This document shows, piece after piece, positions 1 to 10,946 of a DNA stretch of 64,000 nucleotides. The notes beneath the pieces are model-generated. The model ran no database searches. It saw only the letters and a list, made by a program, of their open reading frames with translations, and was not told the DNA's origin. Source of the stretch: Dysidea avara (taxonomy: Eukaryota; Porifera; Demospongiae; Dictyoceratida; Dysideidae); contig NC_089272.1 in the NCBI RefSeq assembly GCF_963678975.1, positions 63,004,574 through 63,068,573 on the forward strand. Reading direction: 5' to 3'. Position 1 is the first letter of the stretch. Each line of letters opens with the position of its first letter. A program made the position numbers and the translations under genes.

Positions 1-261
1 CACCTCTATGCACCAGAAGTACATCCTATAACTGGAGTTGGGTTTTGTGAACGTTAAGATGATGGACAAGTATTCAAGGTATTGTTGTACATTTCAGTCC
101 AGATTGATAACCAATTAATTTTCTTTCAGTAAATTGGTCAAAGTCTTAGGCAGGGTGGTCCATGTGACATACAGCTAGAGAGGTTTGAGGAGGCTCTGCA
201 TGATATACCATCCAGTTTAAACTATTCAGTCCTTTCTGGAATTAGATTGGCCATTATCTGA
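1..261 (+). pseudogene. Decayed two-exon coding fragment
   Basis: One frame reads well from base 1 (H-L-Y-A-P-E-V-H-P-I-T-G) to a donor-like AAG|GTATTG at 79. A 51-bp intron-like segment ends in a pyrimidine-rich TTTCTTTCAG at 129, and the frame continues with a run containing QGGPCDIQLERFEEALHDIP. Stops interrupt it at 55-57 (TAA), 130-132 (TAA) and 259-261 (TGA). The acidic, E/R-rich text and the plausible short intron argue for a former gene, and three stops in about 70 codons argue that it is dead. It probably continues left of the window. I do not recognise the family. Confidence 0.35.
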
Positions 262-520
262 AATGCTGAGGTGACCTTCCCTGTCATTACCTTCACTAGG
301 GATGTCGGCAGACTCTAGCCAAGTCCATTTCCATACTAAAAAGACCTTGCTGTCTTCGATAAGATTATAATCAGTAGTATCCATCAACTTGCTGAATTTC
401 TCTGCCTATTAAATGAATAACAGTGTAGCTAACGGATATTTAACAGAGTCACTTTACATTGAAACATTCTATATGAAGGGTGGAAGGGTATAAACACACC
501 TCGATAATAAAAGCATTTTC

Positions 521-784
521 CTAGCCGTGCTTTAGCTTGGAAAATGCAGGTAGGGGACAGTCCATATCATCACAATCTTTTGCAAATGCATCCGAGATTT
601 GTAGGTTTCCAGCTTCGTCTTGGTACTGAATTTTGACCTCCACCAGATTGGCACTGTATACAGGGAAACTAGGGGTTACATAACTTATTGTATTTCCTTT
701 GGATAGAACAGTAATAATCGTAATATCATCGTCTTCCACATTGTCTGTTGCCTCCTGCGTCACTGGACCCGCCATTATATGCAA
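521..784 (-). CDS. Small unidentified ORF, 84-87 aa
   Basis: The likely start is the internal ATG giving MAGPVTQEA, three codons after the first Met. The protein has an acidic N-terminal stretch (NVEDDD), then beta-strand-like text (Y-V-T-P-S-F-P-V-Y, then V-E-V-K-I-Q-Y-Q-D) and two C-x-x-x-x-C-type cysteines near the end. Composition is protein-like and free of repeats. It could be a whole small gene or the last exon of a longer minus-strand gene. No signal peptide or membrane segment is visible and no family is recognised. Confidence 0.35.
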   Translation of the reverse strand: MHIMAGPVTQEATDNVEDDDITIITVLSKGNTISYVTPSFPVYSANLVEVKIQYQDEAGNLQISDAFAKDCDDMDCPLPAFSKLKHG

Positions 785-1276
785 AATGCAATTACTACAA
801 CAACAAAAAATTTTGATGTGCTTATTACGCTTCCAACCTTCTCTGCAATAACTGTTACTGTAAACAAGGATGATAGTGGCTAGTTTGATGTTACCTTTAA
901 AGACTTCCTGCAGGAATACTGAACTACGTATGTAGCACCAGCTATGATTGACGTATTTGAAAGTATCGTGACCTGTTCAGTATCGTGACTTTAGTACTGA
1001 TCGATAGTGCTGGGCAGTATTGAAAATTAGCAAAATGGTATATATACCTTCTATAAAAAGTATTAATAAATATCAAGGTATTAATGTTAAAGCCATTAGT
1101 ATAAAAGTAGCTGCCATTTTCCTCAACAAAAGCACCACATACATCATGGTAGCTCAGCAAACCTCACCACAAACCTCAGATACAAATTACCACAAACTTG
1201 TTTACATAGTTTGGTTAGCTGACTACATCACCACCTGCCTACAAACATTGTCACATGTCTGATTACCTTCTAAATA
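785..1276. other. Non-coding, TIR-like repeat start
   Basis: No convincing gene. Near 1006 the text TAGTGCTGGGCAGTATTG resembles the hAT-like end seen in inverted orientation near 8323-8340, so a related element probably starts here. ORFs in this stretch are short and repeat-derived. Confidence 0.3.
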
Positions 1277-2278
1277 ATAGTTAGACGTAAAGAACCAGGG
1301 TTCTACGGGATTTAGAAAACTCGAAGACCCTGGACTGTAGCGCCCGAGCGCAGCGAGGGCGCTACTAAGGGCCTGAGGGTTTTCTAAATCCCGTAGAACC
1401 CAGTGGTTCTTGACGTCTAACTTATTTAGACTACAACTCGTTATTGTACCTTGAGTTGACAGCTGCTTGTAAATGGGAAATGTATGGCTAATTACTAGAA
1501 ACAAGCCATCTACACTTCCCTACATGGCGGGACCTCAGCGTGGCTGTTGCTACCCGTTTAAACGCCCATGCGTTGCCAATGTTACAGGCGCGTGCTATGT
1601 ATCGAAGTACTGGACTCAGCGACTGGACTACAACTCATTGTTGCTGTTGTTGTGCCCCGACAGCTGCTTGTAAGCAAGTAATGTAGTGTTGATTAGTACA
1701 AACAAGCCCATTACACCTCCCTCTAATTCAGTACGGCTGTTACTAGCTAGTGTTGGGCGATATATCGATATTATATCGTATCGTTTGATTTTTTGTTGAT
1801 ATCGAAAAGTATCGATATATTTTTCAAAACTCGATATTTCGATACGATACATCACGTGATCTGATTTAATTTTAATTGTAGCTTTCCATTACCTTCAGCA
1901 ATTTTCTAATTACTGTTACTCTTGTGTATGTGGACAGGAAATCCCCATTGTGTATAGCCATAGCTACCTAATATCAAATTATGTGAAAACTAGCAATTTA
2001 CACGTGCAAATTAATGTTACAATATCGTATCGAAAAGTATCAATATCGGTCAATTTTAGTCAATATCGTATCGATATCGTATCGTTCTGAAAATCCTGGT
2101 ATCGCCCATCACTATTACTAGCCATTTAAACGCCCATGCGTTGCCAATGTTACAGGCGCGTAATTATCGTGTTTCGTATCGCCTCAGAGCGTGGTCTCTA
2201 TTGGACATGACCGTGGCTCTACGAGATTTAGAGACCACGTTTTCAGCCAATCAAATTTCAGTATCAAACTTGTTGTAG
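1277..2278 (+). mobile_element. Interspersed repeat, copy A
   Basis: Homologous to 15393-16020 over its whole length except for a 375-bp gap filled here by a younger insertion (1748-2114 plus one target copy). It starts with a hairpin (about 1297-1410) whose arms carry GGGTTCTACGGGATTTAG and its complement, then has two diverged tandem units beginning near 1427 and 1625 (ACAGCTGCTTGTAA in each), then a second small inverted repeat (CGTGGTCTCTA/TAGAGACCACG, about 2190-2244). TCTAAATA flanks both ends (1269-1276 and 2279-2286), possibly a target-site duplication, but copy B lacks one, so the exact ends are uncertain. Confidence 0.6.
1748..2114. mobile_element. hAT-type MITE, precise insertion
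   Basis: A 367-bp non-coding element with terminal inverted repeats TAGTGTTGGGCGATA and TAGTGATGGGCGATA (one mismatch). A perfect 8-bp direct repeat, TTACTAGC, flanks it at 1740-1747 and 2115-2122. The homologous locus at 15850 has one copy of the target and no insert. The 8-bp duplication and short TIRs are the hAT signature. The interior is rich in ATCGATAT-type tracts and has no ORF. Confidence 0.85.
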
Positions 2279-2536
2279 TCTAAATATGGGATGAAACAAG
2301 CCCACATGGAGGCCATAGTGCCCAGATGGTATGGCAATATTAAATAAAAGCAGGCAGTATCAAAACCAGTATGGCTTAACTATCACAGATTACTAACAAT
2401 ACTGGTATATCACCAGCTCTATCGATTGAGATACTAAAATGGCAGTATAGCTCAGCCCTATTATATAGCAGTGCAGAAATTTCTAAATGTGAATGATCAC
2501 TGAGTGGTGTACTGTTGATTTCAGCCAGTGTTTATT

Positions 2537-3085
2537 CTAAGTAGCACATACACAATTGCCTCTATCTAAAAGAGAAGTAATTGTATCTACTACAACCAGT
2601 AGAATATCTTTTGTAGATTTTGATTTTATTAAATTAATAGACTCCGATATATGTTCAACATAGCCGAACTTCCATACAGCAGGATGAGAACAACTACATA
2701 CAAACACAAGATCTGCCATGGTGATAAGCTCCTTGGTGAGTAAATTAGATGATGCAACATACAGGAGCCTGGTAGGGTTGAGTTGGACGTAGTGTTTCTT
2801 TTCAGAGAAGGTGAGCAAAACATTTCATAGCCTGCAATACTCATGGTTGGATTGACGTACATTGTGATAAATTAACTGAATTCCCACTGGAGAAGAGCAT
2901 AAAACATTAAGGGTGGAAGGTCCATGATTAATTCCAGATTGCTGGAAGCTGTCCTCACCAACTGTATGTGGTAATAGAGCGGTTGCACAAATAATTACAT
3001 TAGAGGCATTTAGAAAAACGTGTGGCAAGAATCCATTGCCACAATGCATGAAAATTGTGTATTCAATTTGACTTCCACAACTCAA
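2537..3085 (-). CDS. Putative 3' end of an unidentified gene, two exons
   Basis: Exon A, 3085-2861, is 75 codons in phase 0 after an AG acceptor and contains FMHCGNGFLPHVFLNASN. Exon B, 2797-2537, is 86 codons plus TAG and contains KELITMADLVFVCSCSH. A 63-bp intron with donor AAT|GTACGT and a pyrimidine-containing acceptor ending in AAAAG joins them in frame. An in-frame stop just upstream of exon A means earlier exons must lie at higher coordinates if this is a real gene. Text is cysteine- and hydrophobic-rich with no obvious signal peptide. The family is not recognised; the alternative is a chance pair of open frames. Confidence 0.4.
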
Positions 3086-3411
3086 CTATGGATAGCTTAC
3101 ATACTACAGTGTTACATTCACCTATTATAAGGTATTAATATACTAGAAGGACGAGAGGGTAGCTGGTCTAGAATCTGAAATTACGATAAAATTCCACTTT
3201 TTGCTAGCACGCTCACGAAGCCAGATGCCTATTCACACTTACTAATGTATTAAAAGAGTTTTCTGACATAATTATAAAGAAAACAGTTTAGCCTCGCCAT
3301 TTCAACACCCGTTTCGGAAAAGCGTGGGCGAGTACACACTATTTTCAAAATGTAGCCGTTGATGTAGCCACGAAGCAGACCAGCTATTCTCTCACTACTC
3401 TAGCATGTTAG
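3086..3411. other. No gene recognised
   Basis: AT-rich sequence upstream of the putative gene at 2537-3085. I see no credible exon, RNA or element boundary. Confidence 0.3.
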
Positions 3412-3749
3412 CAGTGGCGGATCCAGGATGGGGCATTTGGGGCAAATGCCCCCCCCCCCCCCTTCAAGAAATTGCATACAAGATCGAGATACTCTAATAG
3501 AGCAGTCAATTACTCTAATAAAGCAGTCACAATGTTCATGAGGCAGTGTAGCTTACCTATGAAGCTACAAATAGGATTTTATTTTACATAACAGACGTGA
3601 TATAGTTGGTAAGGATAACTAGCTATTATTGCTGTGACCTTTTTTTTTTTTTTTTTTTGTCTTCAACTGGTTTTCAGCAAGTTTTTTTGGTCTTCAACTG
3701 TTTTTCAGAAAGGTGCCCCCCCTCTTTCGAAACTCTGGATCCGCCCCTG
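3412..3749. mobile_element. TIR element with 5-bp TSD, copy 1
   Basis: The ends are CAGTGGCGGATCCAGGA and, inverted, CAGGGGCGGATCCAGAG. The direct repeat GTTAG flanks it at 3407-3411 and 3750-3754. A G-rich/C-rich foldback follows the left end (GGGGCATTTGGGGCAAATGC, then a C tract). Non-coding, 338 bp. Related to 5270-5766. Confidence 0.75.
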
Positions 3750-5269
3750 GTTAGTACCTGATAAGATGATTACAATAACAGGAAAATAAAACACACAATT
3801 TTCCCAGCAGCAGGCTGTATAAATGCCACATGTTTTAGTTGAATGCTGCACCTGTGACATCACATGCAACCGTTCTGTTGTCTAAATAAACAAGCTGGAC
3901 AAACCCATGAAAACTCAGGTTGGGATTGATACTGACTGCATGTAGCTGGTGTTAATAACTCTTGCAGAAAAAAGATGTGCTGCACTTGTAGACTATTACT
4001 GATCGTAAATCGTTGATATTTTGTGATTACAATCATCGTTATTGCGTTCACCAGCGCTACACTACGCTGTAGCTATGATCGTGCATGGCAGCCACACCCT
4101 TTCTGTGGTTTAGTATGACGGATATAGTACAAGCCAAACATGGTCATGATACACATTTACTCGCTCTCTGTTGTAAACCATAAATCACTGCTTATCCACA
4201 CGTTAAACTATTGCGTACTGTCATTGGATGGTTGGAATTTAATAAACAACCGATGGTGATGACGCGCGGGAAAAAGTTAAGCATATTGATTCAATTAGCA
4301 GTGTTCAAATAGCACAGATCACACTTCACTTACTTTTTTCAGCAGCTCAGTATTTTTTTCACCGGTTAAAATCACTAAGTTCCGTCCACAGGCCTAGGGT
4401 TTGTATGTCGCCCGGTATTTCATTTTTCATTAATATAAACGAATGTCTCACGTGAAAATCAACCAATGAAAGGCGAACACATTGGAAGGAGTGGCAGCAG
4501 ACACTTTTCAAATTTTTACGAGGTATTTGATTGGTCAGTTTTCACGTGATTTCGCTAACAATAAATCGCACAATTATTATTCTTATTAATGCTTTACACA
4601 TACTAACCCCAGTTAGTACATCAGCACTCAGGGCCGGAGGAGGGAAAATTGAGTTGGTCAGGCCATTGACATAATGTTGAAATTGCTACTATATACATGC
4701 CAATGAGAGAGGAGCTGTTGCACAGTGTGCGAAGCAAGCACGAACATTCTAGAAGGGTCTGGGGGCATTCCCCCACAGGAAATTTTTGAAAATTAGACAG
4801 TCAGATATGCAATTTTAGGGATATTTCACTTCTACCCTGTAGCTAGCTATATAAATATGCTCAAGCCTATCTGTTGTTATTCAGACTTTCTATACTATGT
4901 ATAATTGTAGACCTGACATACAGGGGACACAGCATGAAACTTGCTGTATGGTTCATTTAGTTGTAACTAGCAATTAGAAGTTCAAGGGGGGTCTGGGGGT
5001 ACAACCCCCAGGAGCTGCAGAATTTTTTGCAATTTAAAGGCTTGAAAATGCCTTAAAATTTAAAATTGATGTTAAATTTTAAAGTAAAATTAGCTAGCAA
5101 CTTGCAACTCCCCCCCCCCCCCCCCCCCCCAAATTTCACAAGGAACCCATGCAGCATGGCCCCCTTTAGCTAGGATATAATTAATCGACTAGGCAGTTAG
5201 CTGTAGCTATACAGTCAATTCACACAGCTACAATAAAAAGCTACACAGCTACAAAAATACAGTATACTA
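3750..5269. other. Non-coding stretch with repeat remnants
   Basis: No gene supported. An inverted pair CACGTGAAAATC...GTTTTCACGTG lies at about 4450-4555. From about 4636 (GGGCCGGAGGAGG) to 5160 the sequence has G-rich boxes of the GGGTCTGGGGGCATTCCCCC type and a long C tract near 5110, typical of decayed TIR elements. Confidence 0.4.
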
Positions 5270-5766
5270 CAATGGCGGATCCAGGATGGGGCATTTGGGG
5301 CAAATGCCCCCCCCCCCTCACCTTGTGGTAGACCCAGGAAGAGCCAGCCATACTTGTGATTAAAATGATAAACTTTATGTCAGGCCAAGATCAATTTAGT
5401 TATATAACTCATGAAAATATGCACATTTTACTAGCACTTATTACAATTTCACCTGAAACTGAAGTAAAGCAATGTCAAACTAGCTGTTAAATTGTTACCC
5501 TGCACCTTCGTGCATACTAAGCGCCTCTAAAATTAATTATCGTGTTGCTGTTGATTAAGACGTTTGTAGCCTTTTAACAGTTTTTAAGACTTCACAACCA
5601 TCTTCAAAGGCCAAAGTGACAAAAATCATCAGTGAGACACTACTAAGAGGTGATTATTTGCTGCTTCAAAAATGCAGCATCTAGCAAGAGAATCTGGATC
5701 TCCCCAACCACCTACAACTTAGCCTGTCTGTGCCCCTCCCCTTGCTGGCTCCTGGATCCGCCCCTG
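5270..5766. mobile_element. TIR element with 5-bp TSD, copy 2
   Basis: The left end CAATGGCGGATCCAGGA and the inverted right end CAGGGGCGGATCCAGGA match copy 1, as does the GGGGCATTTGGGG-C-tract subterminal region. The direct repeat TACTA flanks it at 5265-5269 and 5767-5771. The interior differs from copy 1 in length (497 bp) and sequence and carries no transposase, so this is a non-autonomous family. Confidence 0.75.
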
Positions 5767-7291
5767 TACTACTATACTGGTTTGTATGAAGTGAACGGAT
5801 CATCACGTAAATATACTGGTGGACACCCACGAGACCAATCAGTATTCGAAAATGGCGCGATGTGGGTAAGACTGAGAGTTTGCTCAGTATTTCGACAGGA
5901 CGAGTGGGTAGTTGAAGAGGAGTGATTTCTACTCAACATCTCATCCAGATGGCCGCCATGTAATGTATGAGTCTACAGCTTCTTGCCGCGGAATGAGTCA
6001 TCTGGCGGTTTGTCACTGCCAGCCCTTCGCCCAGTAAAAGAAGCCAAAAGAGACAAGCCAAGGAATTTTAATGATTATTTTATGAAGATTGAATTGTGAT
6101 ATAAGTGTGCTGGTTTAGAATCAAAGAAGGCACCTGATAAATGCCAACTGTCGGCACACGTGATACTGTACGTAGAACCCACAATCATTTCTTTATAAAA
6201 CGATACGAATGCTATGCTGTACTGTAAGGTAATTGGAGGTACTATACGTGTAGTTCTGTGCTTTAGTTAGGCTGAGAAACTAGGTAACTACTCGTGTCAT
6301 GCATTTTCAATAACATCTGTAAAATGTACGTAGCTACATGTAGATGTGATCGTCTAAAGATTGCATGAGAGTAATATAGTTCGAGCTGGTCAGCTAGTTG
6401 GTTTAACTCCAGATTATTGGTCCGACTCAGGCCGGACCGTCTCCTCCGGCCTTGGCACTGAAGGTTTGACAGCAACATGTCCTGCAGCCTTTTCAACCCC
6501 AGGATTTGATTAATGCTTATAGGTAATATCAACACTCCATTAATCTATTTAGAATTCTTTACCACACTGCTTTCACCAAGGTAGAGAGCTCTGATAACTT
6601 ACTTTTTTGAACATATGTGTATTACTTGTTTCTGTATAATGTAGACTATGTAGTTGTGTTATACATGTTGTATGTACCTTGAGGAAGCACCCTTGTACAG
6701 GCCGAACCTTTTGGTGCAACCCTGTATTTTTAGATAATAACCGTTTTGCAAATCACTGTAATTATGCATCTTGAATATATGGCTCTCATGGCCAGTGGTC
6801 TAAGAGTAAAGACTGCACTACACATGTTAATTGCCCATCAAGACTGTCAAGAGGGAACACACAGGCTCTCATTGTAGATTCATTTGCAACCAGGGTCAAA
6901 GTAATTTAGGCCACTAAACTTTGTGCCAAGTCAACAGTCAAGGACACTAAAAAATTTAAAACCACAATTGAAATATTTGGCACTATTGTTACTGCTTAAC
7001 CACTGGAAAAGGCTGCCTCAGTCACAGAAATTGTGACCACTGTTACAGATCTACCTACAGTGCACACCTACATGACACTCCTTGTACACAGATATACTAA
7101 CCCCAGGTTAGTATATCTATGCCTTGTATGTACACTGAAATTTAGTATGTGACATGGTTTCCACACTTGATTTTAAAGCCCTTTATGAAATTATAAAACA
7201 TGGTAAAAAACATTCCACACAGAAACAACACAAACAGTGACATTCTCACATACGTACAATACACAGTACACAAGTACATGGAGCTAATTAT
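5767..7291. other. No supported gene
   Basis: About 5800-6060 has mixed composition with ATGGCGCGATG- and GATGGCCGCCATG-like text that could be promoter or 5' UTR, but no open frame follows. About 6415-6460 holds a GC-rich inverted repeat (GGCCGGACCGTCTCC). About 6920-7080 (plus) reads as a 50-codon run with one stop, following TTTAG; it is too short to call. Confidence 0.3.
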
Positions 7292-7569
7292 TTAAGGTGT
7301 GACAATTTCTTCTAATGACTCAGCGACGCCACTTTCACCAACACTACAACTGTTTAGTGCTGAGATCACATGATTCCAAGTTCCACCACAATTCTATCTC
7401 AGCCATGCCTGGAACATCTTCCTACAAGCTTCTCTAGTCTTCCTCTGACAGTCCTCTTCAATCTGATCCAGTGTGTGTGTATTAACACCTAACCTGAGGC
7501 CCAGGTTGTACCACTTTGTAGAACAACTACTACCAACATGTTCTATTAGATCTGATAGTGTAGGAGGAT
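7292..7569 (-). pseudogene. Death-domain exon with internal TAG
   Basis: After an acceptor-like CCACAG the frame opens as PPTLSDLIEHV, then KWYNLGLRLGV, LDQIEEDC, REACRKMFQAWL: the helix order and core residues of a Death domain (L-x-x-L, W-x-x-L-G-x-x-L-G-V, I-x-x-D, W). A TAG at 7394-7396 follows WLR. The same frame then continues through GGTWNHVISALNSC and ESGVAESLEEI to TAA at 7292-7294, which is the expected helix 5-6 region. Death domains mediate homotypic assembly in innate-immune and apoptotic signalling. Upstream, the frame stays open to 7720 and encodes a hydrophobic run (IIVIMIFLLTIYI), so a membrane-anchored or unspliced form is an alternative. Probably a nonsense-inactivated copy. 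Confidence 0.7.
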
Positions 7570-8356
7570 CTGTGGAGTATACACATGTTATAATGTATTG
7601 TACCTGTAACCTTGTGTAGTATGTAATGTATATAGTTAATAGGAATATCATTATAACAATAATATGACCCCTAGATTGTGGCATTAGTAATGTAGTCAAC
7701 ACAAGGCTTGACAAGACCATTACTAGGAAATTAGTTAATAAAAGTATTTTTCAGATACCAATGTGGTTTTCTAAAAATGCTAAATACCAAAATTAATGTA
7801 GTTACATCCCAGTACATGGGAGTGTCAAAGTGCTGCACTGGGTGATATGTAACTAACTTATCACCCAGTGTGTGGGTATTCAACTAGTGCATGGGATGAC
7901 AAATGAATTAATTAGAATACAGGTGCTAAAATCAGCTAATGGTGGCTTTTTGGCTATGATTCACACTGGGATATAAATTAGTTATATCCAAGTACACTCA
8001 GGCAATATCTTAAGTTATCACCCTCATCCCCAGTTTCGCTTCGGACTTGGGTGATAATTATGATGTCTTCCTTGTACTGAGATAAAACTTTAACTAACTA
8101 AATTTTTGGTAGTTAAATGGTGGCCACACATGAAGTCAAGCCCATACATGTTAGCACAGATCATATGTGTCTGTTGAAGTACGTTTGGAAGGAACATTTC
8201 ATTTGTTCCTACTTAAAATTACTACTAGCACAATGTGGGTATAAATGTAAGAGTGTAAAATATACTATATAAGTGATAAGTACCGAGGTATATTTCATAT
8301 ACCTTACCGTTCTTCAAAAATTCAATACTGCCCATCACTAGCCACAACATACACAC
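7570..8356. other. Non-coding, hAT-like end at 8323-8340
   Basis: Mostly anonymous. ATCACCC-type text near 7800-8060 occurs in both orientations. AATACTGCCCATCACTA at about 8323-8339 is the inverted form of the TAGTG-type hAT end found at 1006 and 1748, so a truncated MITE lies at about 8228-8340. Confidence 0.4.
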
Positions 8357-8363
8357 GTGCGCG

Positions 8364-8425
<62 letters not shown>

Positions 8426-9000
8426 TACACTACACCTACACCTACACACACAGACACAGACACAGACAGACAGACACACACACACACACACACACACACG
8501 CATACACTACACCTACACACAGACACACACAGACACACAGACAGACACAGACACACACAGACACACACACACAGACACACTACACCTACACGCACACACT
8601 ACACCTACACACACACGCATACACTACACCTACACACACACGCATACACTACACCTACACACACACGCATACACTACACCTACACACACACGCATACACT
8701 ACACCTACACACACACGCATACACTACACCTACACACACACGCATACACTACACCTACACACACACGCATACACTACACCTACACACACACGCACGCACA
8801 CACACACACGCACACACACACACACACAACACACACTACACCTACACACACACACACTACACACATACACACACACACTACACCCACACACACGTACGCA
8901 CAGACACACACACACACTACACCCACACACGCACGCACGCACACCCACGCACACACACTACACCCACACACACATACACAACGCACGCACACAAAGACAC
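8357..9000. repeat. CA microsatellite and 25-bp minisatellite
   Basis: (CA)n runs grade into about eight copies of a 25-bp unit (ACTACACCTACACACACACG plus CATAC) between about 8595 and 8790, then diverged CA-rich text. The long open frames on both strands (His-Thr or Cys-Val repeats) are by-products of the repeat and are not genes. Confidence 0.95.
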
Positions 9001-9979
9001 GTACATAAATGCACTAAGGATATTTGTATGTCTGACTTATGCAGGTGTTCACATCATCTGGTTCCAGTCTAATAATCATCAATCACTTGACAATTTCCCT
9101 TGTTCAGCTTCATTGAGAGATGTCACATTATTCTCATCAGGTGGAGACATCAACATCATTGAGTTGAATATATATTAGAGAAAAGTGAATTGTCATAATC
9201 TACACACTTAGTAAGGTCCCAAAGTATACACATACCATAGTAAATTTAGACACACGTGGATGGCCACAATGTACAAGGTGACACAGTGCTAACTTATAAA
9301 CTAACAATGTTTGGTTCATCTATCCTAAACAGTCACATAAATATTACCAAGCATTACTCAGACAATTAACCTCCTCCCCACCTGCATTAATTACAAATGA
9401 TAGGTACAGGTAATCTTGAACTGCCAGACCAATATTATGTGTCTTATCGGTTCTCTGATATAAGCACCAGCTCCATGCAACTGGTCCAGATGATGACACT
9501 ACGACTCATTAACAGTTTTGCAGCACATCCCAACTGGTAATGAATACAAAATTATCTAATTGAGAGAAAGCAAATAGGTTTTCTGATATCATGTGATGTG
9601 GAGCCTGGTGAATGTCCCCCTTTCCAGCAACAGGCTATAAACAGATGAAACCTGATAGCCACCAATTTTAATACAACTAAAGGCTAGTGTTTCCAAACAG
9701 ATGATATGGAGACCGTATTTAGTAGGGAATAAAAGCATATTTAGAAGAAGCAAGGAGGGACTCCCTTGTACCTAAGCAGAAAAACAAAAAAAACAAAAAA
9801 AAAAACCAGCTAGATTTACTCTCACCAGACCAATTTCAGTGAATTGTATTTATAATTCATCAGTGCATGGCGTGTACTGTTAAAGCAAGATATATGTACA
9901 TGATGCATAAACATTCACACAATTCCTTGATACATAAATAAACAGCTGGAAGACATCAACAAACTAACTTGGTGCATTT
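9001..9979. other. No supported gene
   Basis: Anonymous AT-rich sequence between the minisatellite and the decayed CARD. A poly-A-rich tract lies near 9780-9806. No intact exon recognised on either strand. Confidence 0.35.
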
Positions 9980-10275
9980 TCAGGATCCTGACAAAGTTGT
10001 GTCATCACTGTTACTACAGTATGTCAACCTCTTCCAAAATGTCTCCAGCAAGATAAGACATGATCCACCATGTTTCTCTAAAATCTTCAAGAACTCGTAA
10101 AAACTGTCCGTATGATTAGTATCTAACTGTTGAGCAATATGTTTCAAGAAACATTCACTATTCTGATCTCAATTGTTCACCATGTTCCCATCTAGGATCT
10201 GCTTTGAGATGTCCATGACAACGACTCTGTACCTTGGAATAATGTTCTATACAGCTACAGTACAGCTGTTGTAAT
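9980..10275 (-). pseudogene. Decayed CARD fragment
   Basis: From 10168 to TGA at 9980-9982 the frame encodes ECFLKHIAQQL, then SFYEFLKILEKHGG, the helix 4-6 pattern of a CARD. It parallels the exon at 25541-25924 (RRFLQFVAVPL, then FRSMLKVVEEHGG). Upstream, a different frame gives CSCIEHYSKVQ, matching FTEHYPKL of the other CARD, so at least one frameshift and several stops (for example TGA at 10169-10171) have broken it. It lies just downstream of a death-domain exon on the same strand, suggesting one former DD-CARD or clustered Death-fold locus. Confidence 0.6.
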
Positions 10276-10404
10276 AAATTCCTCAGTTAGTTTGAAGCAG
10301 TAAGTGCAGCTCATCAGACACAATAGAGAGATATTCACCAGAGGTAGTGTAGATTATCATTCCAGTATTCACCATTATCTTTGAAGTCATCTAGTTCTCC
10401 ATCA

Positions 10405-10682
10405 TTCTAGATGTCACAAGTTTTCAGCTACTGTAATGTGTCATATCCCACAGATAGAGCAATTAAATTTCTCCCATGACATTTCTCCCGGTGAATGATC
10501 TAACCATTCCATAAACATAGCCCTACAAGCTGTCTTACTGTCCCTACTATCATGTTGAATAGTCTTCAGTTCTTTAGAGTCTACACCAAGTTGTAACCCT
10601 ATCTCAAACCATTTGGTGGCCATACTGGGAATGACCAGCTCTGTTAGATTTCCAATATTAAGCGGAACATCAGAACCATTAC
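10405..10682 (-). pseudogene. Death-domain exon with internal TGA
   Basis: After an acceptor-like ATTGCAG the frame gives NIGNLTELVIP, then KWFEIGLQLGVDSKELKTIQ, ACRAMFMEWL and SWEKF, a clear Death domain. TGA at 10441-10443 falls in the last helix; the frame then continues HITVAENL to a second TGA at 10414-10416, matching the usual G-H-x-x-x-A-x-x-L ending of such domains, where the stop would replace a glycine codon (GGA to TGA). The domain is nearly complete. A coding gene truncated by a few residues is possible, but the adjacent decayed CARD favours a pseudogene. Confidence 0.7.
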
Positions 10683-10946
10683 CTGCAATGAGTATAGTGA
10701 ATGTATAGGATGTTTACACATGAAAACACAGGTATACACTGATATACATACTGTTTTATAGTACAGCAGAAATACGAACACACAAACACCCACAGACACA
10801 CAAAACATGAATACCTGTGCGTACTAGTTTGCATACATTTGTCTGTGAGCATGTTTGTATGGTGTGTGTACATGCGTATGTACAGTGTAGTTACATTTAC
10901 ATCTGGAAGTACGCGAATAGCGCAGTGTGCGTGCGTGCGTGTGTGT

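Noticed and set aside
3860..4051. 63-codon minus ORF as an upstream exon of the 2537-3085 gene
   Set aside because: It ends in a stop, has no clear donor, and a TIR element lies between.
5650..5925. 91-codon plus ORF
   Set aside because: It begins inside the TIR element and runs across its right end, so it is not a conserved coding unit.
6263..6535. 90-codon minus ORF downstream of the death-domain exon
   Set aside because: It crosses a GC-rich inverted repeat and shows no domain or splice agreement with the DD exon.
8357..9178. 273-codon plus-strand ORF and several minus-strand ORFs
   Set aside because: They are His-Thr or Cys-Val translations of the CA microsatellite and 25-bp minisatellite, open in several frames at once.
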